In this document: positions 58,070 through 64,000 of the stretch, one piece after another | Position numbering within the stretch: position 1 is the stretch's first letter | Layout of the letters: every line of letters starts with the position of its first letter | Assembly (NCBI GenBank): GCA_037577475.1 | Contig: CM075192.1 | Coordinates: forward strand, 5,264,908 to 5,328,907 | DNA length: 64,000 nt | Reading direction: 5' to 3' | DNA from: Chaunax sp. Z400 | Lineage: Eukaryota > Chordata > Actinopteri > Lophiiformes > Chaunacidae | Notes under the pieces: generated by a model | What the model was told of the DNA's origin: nothing | Databases searched by the model: none | What the model saw: only the letters and a program-made list of their open reading frames with translations | Position numbers and translations under genes: made by a program

Positions 58070-58352
58070 AAGCTATTGATCAGGATGAGGAACAGACCTC
58101 TATAAAAGGAGGGGTGTTCCCACTATAATCAGCCAACACTGGGTATTGATTGGCTAGTGTCAGGCGAGTCGACTACAGGGCGGACAGTCAGAGTCACAGG
58201 CAATTAATGGTCTCCACACCACAGTGGTAAGCCCTCTCATCTCCACTCCTTCCCCTCTCTCCCCGTCAGCCAATTAAAATCTATTATAATGGGTTCATTG
58301 ATAAATAAATATGCATCTGCATTTGCAATACTTGCATGATGCATGCATAATA
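58070..58352. promoter_or_regulatory. Candidate enhancer-like element with octamer-like cluster
   Basis: Repeat-free sequence with several homeodomain words (CAATTAATGG, CAATTAAAAT, TATTGATTGGC) and, at 58304-58351, closely packed ATGCAT, ATTTGCAAT, TTGCATGATGCATGC words resembling POU/octamer sites. Also TATAAAAGG at about 58101-58109. Called from motifs only; no evidence of function. Confidence 0.3.
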
Positions 58353-61300
58353 GTAAATACATAATGCAGAGGATTGTTGGGACATAGAAATCCATTAACA
58401 ATTAACAATGAAATGCACACATGCAAACACAATGGATGTGTATAGTAGTATTTTGTAGTGCAACAGGACAAACTCAGCTTCTTATGCTGGAGCTCATCGA
58501 CACAGAAAGTTATTGTGTGGTTTGTGTGGGTTGGTGTAACGGCCACTATAATGTGTTACCAAAAAATAATTAAAATTCCACATTTTTAGTAATACAAGTG
58601 CTGCTACATAAACCAGAAACCTGGAGGGGAGTGTACGACTTAAAGTAACCGTCCTAAGGTAATAAAACATGGCCTTCGTTTAACCTGTAGGTACCTGGAC
58701 AAGGTTTGTCTGGTTTTGGGCCTCACTGATCCAGTCGCACAGTACATCACACCAAGCAAAGAATAAATAAATAGAAATTAAATAATAGTCATATAACGCC
58801 CCCCAAAAACACAGTTTGTCAAGTTTGATTTTTGTATGCATGAACCAAACCAGATATTATGTGTTAATTAGATGGCATCTGTATCTCTTTCTCCCTGTTT
58901 CCACTTTACTAAGCTAACTGGCTGCTGGCTGTAACATCATATAGATGAGACAGACTTGAGAGTAGCATCTAATATCTCATCTAATTCTCTACCAGAAAGG
59001 TTTTCTTTTAGCATATTACCCCAAATGTCCCTTGGTATCTTTAAAACCTCCACCATGTGCACCTCCAGATTCACAAACAATATCGAGAACACGACTCCGC
59101 TCTTCTTAGAGGAGCTGATTTGAAGTGTTGTGCCTAGTTTGCAACTTTTCATCGCTTTAACTTGAAGAACTTTTCCACACAATAACGGCTGCGTTAAAGC
59201 TACCCTCGTTCTTTTGACATGCGTACCAAGCCACGCCTAAAACACACACATAAAACTGTCAAAACTCCCACGAACATCAGCTGCTTAAAAATACTATCAT
59301 GGTTATAGGAGTGCTAATGAAAATAAGGCTTCTGATTACCAACCAAAGCAAAAGCAAAAAAAGAAAACATATCCATGCAAGCCTCTCAGAAAACTCAGCC
59401 TGGCTGGAACTCAGTGATTTACTGTCCAATTTCCAACGGCTCCTGTATCCGTTTCAATCAAATCTCCAATATTAACACCGGGCAATAATTTCTTCTGCTT
59501 TATTACAAATGTAGCCCTCCTATTTGATAAATCAGCTGCCAGAGGCCCGTATAATTCACATTGGAATTCAGGCATATTTTATACTGGCTGAGTCACAGTC
59601 AAAATGAACCATTATTTCAGCTTCATGTTCCTTTGTGCAGCGACGGAGCCACTTGAGTCTGTCTGTTATAGCACAGACTCCCCTTTTTTCCCCTCTCTTT
59701 AACTTCTAAGTAAAACTTTGCTGAAAGATTTTGATACAGATAAAATAAAAAACAGGCCATTATTCTATCTAAAGAATAAAAATGTGACAATACGTGAGGA
59801 TCTGGATGGACACTGGTGAAATGCACCATTGAGCTTTATGCTGATGTTGTGACTATAAAAACATACCTTAAGTGGAATGTGTGGGACGACACAGTAATGG
59901 GCTTTTTTTATAGAGAAAACATAATGAAAATTTTTATATATGGCTGTTAGCATGGCCTAAAATTAACAGTCACTGATCACCAAATGTCTGTATAATCTGT
60001 CTCCAGTGGATAAATCAATGGGTCAGCCGACGCTCTGGCTTCTGACATCACTGTGAATGTTTGTTGGTTTGCACAGCTGAGTGACTTAATGTCTTTGTTA
60101 ACTGTCTCAAAGCACAACAATGGACCTGTAACTGAAATGATCTGGAGTTAAGTGTTAGTTTAAAACATATTCAATTTTCCCAGTTTGGGATAATTTATCA
60201 AGATGAGAACGGTTTTATTCATTAGTCCTCCAAGTAAATGCAGATTAGTTAAAAGCTGAATGGAGTTCATTAAATGTAATGAGTTTGAAAAGTAATGACG
60301 CATACAAGCTTTCCCAGTAAATTCGTAAAAGTTTGTAGTTTCAGGCTATTCCAGCAGGAAGTTTTCACAGTAAAGGAAGTGGTAAACACCAGTGTAAACA
60401 AGTTACAGGATGTTTGATGCCACTGTTTATGATCGATCACTCTGCAAACAATGAGCATGTTTATATGTGCATTAGTAACCTGATCACATTAGCGAGATGT
60501 TTTTACATTGAACACACTTAACCTGCTAAGATTAAACCCTGGCTTTAAAAGTTTTAAAGTCCATTCTGTCCCATTCTTGCTTGATATCCGACTCTGTTGT
60601 TGTATTTGGTGTGTCATGATGATCCACACATTTCCAATAGGGGGCATGTCTGGACTGAGACAGACCAGTCTGGAACCTGGACTCTTTGACTCTGAAGCTG
60701 TTGTCACTAATCTAATCTAGGTCACTCTTCATGGACAGAAAGTCATGATTACAACCTAAAACCATAGTAAAATGACATGAACATAAAAAACTCATCTTCA
60801 CTTGTGTTTGCCAAGTTTGCCAAGTTGAGGCAGCGTTATCTACGAGTTGGGAACTAATTTTGTAAATTTAACTAGGTGGAATTTATTATTGACACCACAT
60901 GAATTCACTATTACTATCACCTTATCAGCAGCTCCCAAATTCCAGGGATCAGTGGATGCAAACAAAAACAGGGTCACTGTCAATGGCTGTGTGTATTTAT
61001 TTCACTTTTTCCATTATTCTTCATTAAGTTTCCCAACTTTTTTGAAATTGGGGTCGTATATATTTTACCCTCTTTAATTGGTTTGTATGTTTAAAAATGA
61101 TACTAAATAAATGATATTGTCATATCCAGGAACAATAAAGTAGAGTAACTAAATACTGTATATGATACAGTACATTAGGGATGTCTTAAAAAGAACGTAT
61201 ACATAAAAAAAGACCTTTTCAAAGCCATTTGATGGATTGAATTTTCATCAATCATGTCGGAAGAGAAAAAAATTAGGAACAAGTGACTTCATCAAAACTT

Positions 61301-62159
61301 GTCCAAACCTCATTCCCGTCCTGTTCCAGTGACTTAATCAGTGGTATCACTGTGTCTTGGACCAGTTACTGATGGCTTTCTCTCAAACCCAGCCTATCTC
61401 ATTACTGTAATGAACTTTATAATTACCTCCACCCCCTCAGAGAAGAATGAAGGCCATTAAGACACTGAGATTGGCTTTTATATCATTTACTTAGCCCAGG
61501 ACACTAACCAGCAGCCATTTTCCATCTCAATAAACTCCCACATCCTTCAAGCTGTTGACAACATTTCCTTCCTTTCTGCAGAGTGACGGCTACAAAATGA
61601 CACAGAGCTTTAATAGAGACTTTATAGTGTCTCATAACTGCTAACATAGACCGGAGCACCTCTGTGCTAACCTTGATTCTTTAGATTTAGGCTTTTAGAG
61701 CAGATGAATTCAGGAGTCGATCTGACTACAGATAATATAACTTGTACAGGACACACATAAACAAAGACAAGCATTAACATTAGCATATTAGCTGAGTTTT
61801 CCACTGCAGGACTGACTGTAAACAACACAGAACTTTTACTGCAGCTTCTCATTTATGAACTTAATAATTTTTAGTATGAGGTTTTTCCATGTGTTTCCAC
61901 TGTGCTTTACAAGCAGTGACTTAACAAGGTCTGTGATTGTAAAGCCCTCTATTTTCTTTTGGATTCTGGATCCACGGTACTGCTGGGACCAACCAAAGCC
62001 AGTTGTTCCCAAGAAGAAATCCTGCTCTTCATAATTTTTTTTTCTGCTCTATTTTTCCGTTTGTCCAACAAAATTTCTCCATTGTTTTGTTTGTTTAACG
62101 TTGTGTTTTTAGCAGCAGTTTTGCATTTAAAGTGTCAAACTGTACTGTATATGTCTGGT
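58353..62159. other. Intergenic, no gene; candidate conserved part 61310-61570
   Basis: The minus frame 58937-59182 (81 residues, VLKIPRDIWGNMLKENLSGR) looks protein-like, but I cannot assign it and see no splice partners. 61310-61570 is repeat-free with TGTAATGAACTTTATAATTACC and could be conserved non-coding. The rest is AT-rich. Confidence 0.3.
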
Positions 62160-62236
62160 GTTTGTCACTGTAATGTCTTCATAATTGTCATATATTTTCT
62201 TCATTCCTCCATCGTGTCTTATCCTGTCTTCATATT
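62160..62236. repeat. Half copy of family T terminal region
   Basis: TGTCACTGTAATGTCTTCATAATTGTCATAT matches 29100-29130, and the continuation CTTCATTCCTCCATC, TATCCTGTCTTCA matches the complement of 29800-29830. Confidence 0.7.
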
Positions 62237-62771
62237 ATGTTTACACAACAACGGTTTTGCTGGAAACACAAAAACAGTTTTTTCTTCGCACTTATGACAT
62301 GACAATGTTTGAGAAACAATCCTCGTCCACACAGATCCACCAAACCAGTTGAAAAGGCTGTAGTGTGTACAGTATAGGGCAGTAGTTGGGGTGTAGTTGG
62401 CTTTCAAAATCAACACCACAGAATAAGAGCACAGTAGTGTTGCAGCAAATCTACACATACTACATAATAAAAGAAAAGTCTGCAGCACAAACACAACCAG
62501 ACAGTCCGACATTGTTGTTTTGTTGTTGTTCTGTCTGTGCGTGTGAATAAAGCTGGAACCGTGATAGGCGTGTGTGAAGAGGAGCTGTGTCGTCATCGTT
62601 TTCAGAGGAGTTGCGTTTTGCCTTTTTATTCAAAAAGTTTCACTCTGGAACCGTTTTCAAAACTTTCAAAGCATTTTCAGGCCCCCAAAACGCCATCGTC
62701 ATGGAAACGAGCGGCCAAAACACAACAAAAGTTTACCGTTTTAGGGTAAAACCGTTGTCGTGTAAACGGCT
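62237..62771. mobile_element. Non-autonomous DNA transposon with ~24-bp terminal inverted repeats
   Basis: GTTTACACAACAACGGTTTTGC at the left pairs with the complement of GGTAAAACCGTTGTCGTGTAAAC at the right (62745-62767). Length about 530 bases, no transposase; the 125-residue minus frame inside is not recognised. The right part (GCGGCCAAAACACAACAAAAG, CCCCCAAAACGCCATCGTCATGG) is a familiar teleost repeat. A clear target duplication is not visible. Confidence 0.65.
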
Positions 62772-64000
62772 TCTTATAGTTACTTCTCTTTCTTTCATGA
62801 TGCTGTTCTTTATTTGTATGTAGAAATAAGTAAATAAGTCATACAACTTTGTGATTTCACAATTCTTGCTTCTCAGTTGTCGTATAGATTCAGATTAGAT
62901 CTGTTTTTACTTGGGTTACACTGAAATAGAATTATCTTTATGTGTACACTCATTCTGCTTTTAGTAGTTTAGGACCTTTTGTGTTACCTTGGTGGGAGCT
63001 TCTCTCTCCTCCTCTGTTATAGTATTGATATGACTGGAGGTGTGAGGTTCTGATGTTCCCATAGAGAACCAGTAATAAAGTCTTCAGCTATAAAGATGTA
63101 AATAACACGTCAGACAGAATGAGAGTTGGTAGATGAAGTGTCAGGACGCTACCCTCTACATGTAAATGGACACAAAGGCCTATAAAGTGATATAATATGA
63201 CCACCTAATGACAAAGTCTTCATTAAAGTAATTGTCACTTATATTAAAATGAACCACACCTCATTACCTTATCATTGCTACAACTGTAGATTAGGAGCTA
63301 ACAAGTAGCACAAGCATCACTTTGAAGGCATCCATGTAAGACCATTATATCAGTCAGTAATTAGCATCCGTGTTGTTAAAGAAAAAAAAACCTTTGATAT
63401 TTACTTTCATTCATACAACAGATCTATTCTCACATCGAATGAAGGCTGAGACAAACATTACGGGGCTTGTTTGCATTTTATTATGGGATATTAGAGCTGT
63501 TGCACAACAGTGGTCTTAAATGAGCACAACATGCTATGAAAATAGATTTGAATTTCAAGCTAATGAGTCGCTGATTCATAACTTAGCTGGCACATAGTCT
63601 CCATGACTCTGAGACAACGAGTGTGTATTATACAGCAGCCACTGCAGATGGGTGTGACAGCACTTCAAACAGAGACTCGAACCTCTACCTCCAACAAAAC
63701 AAGTTGAACTTATATACACAAAAGCAGCATTGTTGCCTTATAATTCTGCCGCGCTGGCTGTAAAGCAACAAAAAAAGCAAAATTTCATCCTGCATCTGCT
63801 TCTCTTGGCAGACATAGAAGCCATTTGTGAATGCATTGTGTTTGGCTGGGATTAATTAACACTTGTAATGTAGTGGGGAATCAGGTGAGTCAGGCTTGTG
63901 TTATTATAGGGGAACATTTTTGGCTCGCAATACTGGACAGGAGTTTACCTCCAAGGTGTGTGTTTGTATGCGTGTGTGTGTGTGTGTGTGAAAGAGGGAA
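62772..64000. other. Intergenic, no gene
   Basis: 63430-63560 and 63720-63900 are repeat-free and may be conserved (TTGTTTGCATTTTATTATGGG; TGGGATTAATTAACACTTG). A (GT)n begins at about 63968 near the window end. Confidence 0.3.

Noticed and set aside
58937..59182. 81-residue minus frame with VLKIPRDIWGNMLKENLSGR
   Set aside because: It looks protein-like, but I could not place it in any family or gene structure; not called as a gene.

Overview
The window is nuclear DNA of a teleost fish, most likely a percomorph. The evidence is spliced genes with GT-AG introns, long runs of non-coding AT-rich DNA, many (GT)n, (GATA)n and (GACA)n microsatellites, and decayed fish transposons: a Rex3/RTE-like LINE ending in (GGAT)n, an L1-type ORF2 piece, L2-like 3' ends, Tc1/mariner fragments, a piggyBac-like 5' end, Ty3/gypsy remnants and LTRs. 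No rRNA, tRNA or CRISPR was seen. Everything was read by eye, without alignment or database search, so splice sites and family names come from sequence motifs.

Left part, 1-24 kb, is gene-bearing and rearranged. At 1-585 is the 3' end of a gene for a TCF/LEF-type HMG-box protein with a short basic tail. From 6.8 to 22.8 kb lies a disrupted polyadenylate-binding-protein-like locus. A 3.3-kb block (L1 fragment, promoter, first coding exon) occurs twice, at 4094-7408 and 17129-21223. The upstream copy has an intact exon 1 but no downstream exons. The downstream copy is followed by exons for RRM2 and a linker, but its exon 1 is split by a 753-bp solo LTR with a 5-bp target duplication. Between the copies sits a second duplication of 2.6 kb (8301-10937 and 11304-13921), carrying a Rex3-like LINE. 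It flanks an apparently intact five-exon gene of unknown function (14220-15313, 195 residues) and a severed copy of that gene's last exon (10939-11118).

Middle part, 23-30 kb, is transposon debris: an L2-like 3' end, another LINE C-terminus, about 750 bp of GATA/GACA repeat, a Ty3/gypsy gag-protease piece, a Tc1 transposase piece, and a small family of terminal-inverted-repeat elements.

Right part, 30-64 kb, shows no convincing protein-coding exon. It has three long (GT)n tracts, further Tc1, L2, gypsy and non-autonomous DNA elements, and several repeat-poor stretches that look like candidate conserved non-coding elements, including one with clustered octamer-like words near 58.3 kb. It resembles a gene desert or regulatory landscape.

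The most interesting material is in the left 23 kb: an unidentified gene with an internal exon duplication, and an RNA-binding-protein gene whose intact first exon lies 14.4 kb from the exons it once joined.
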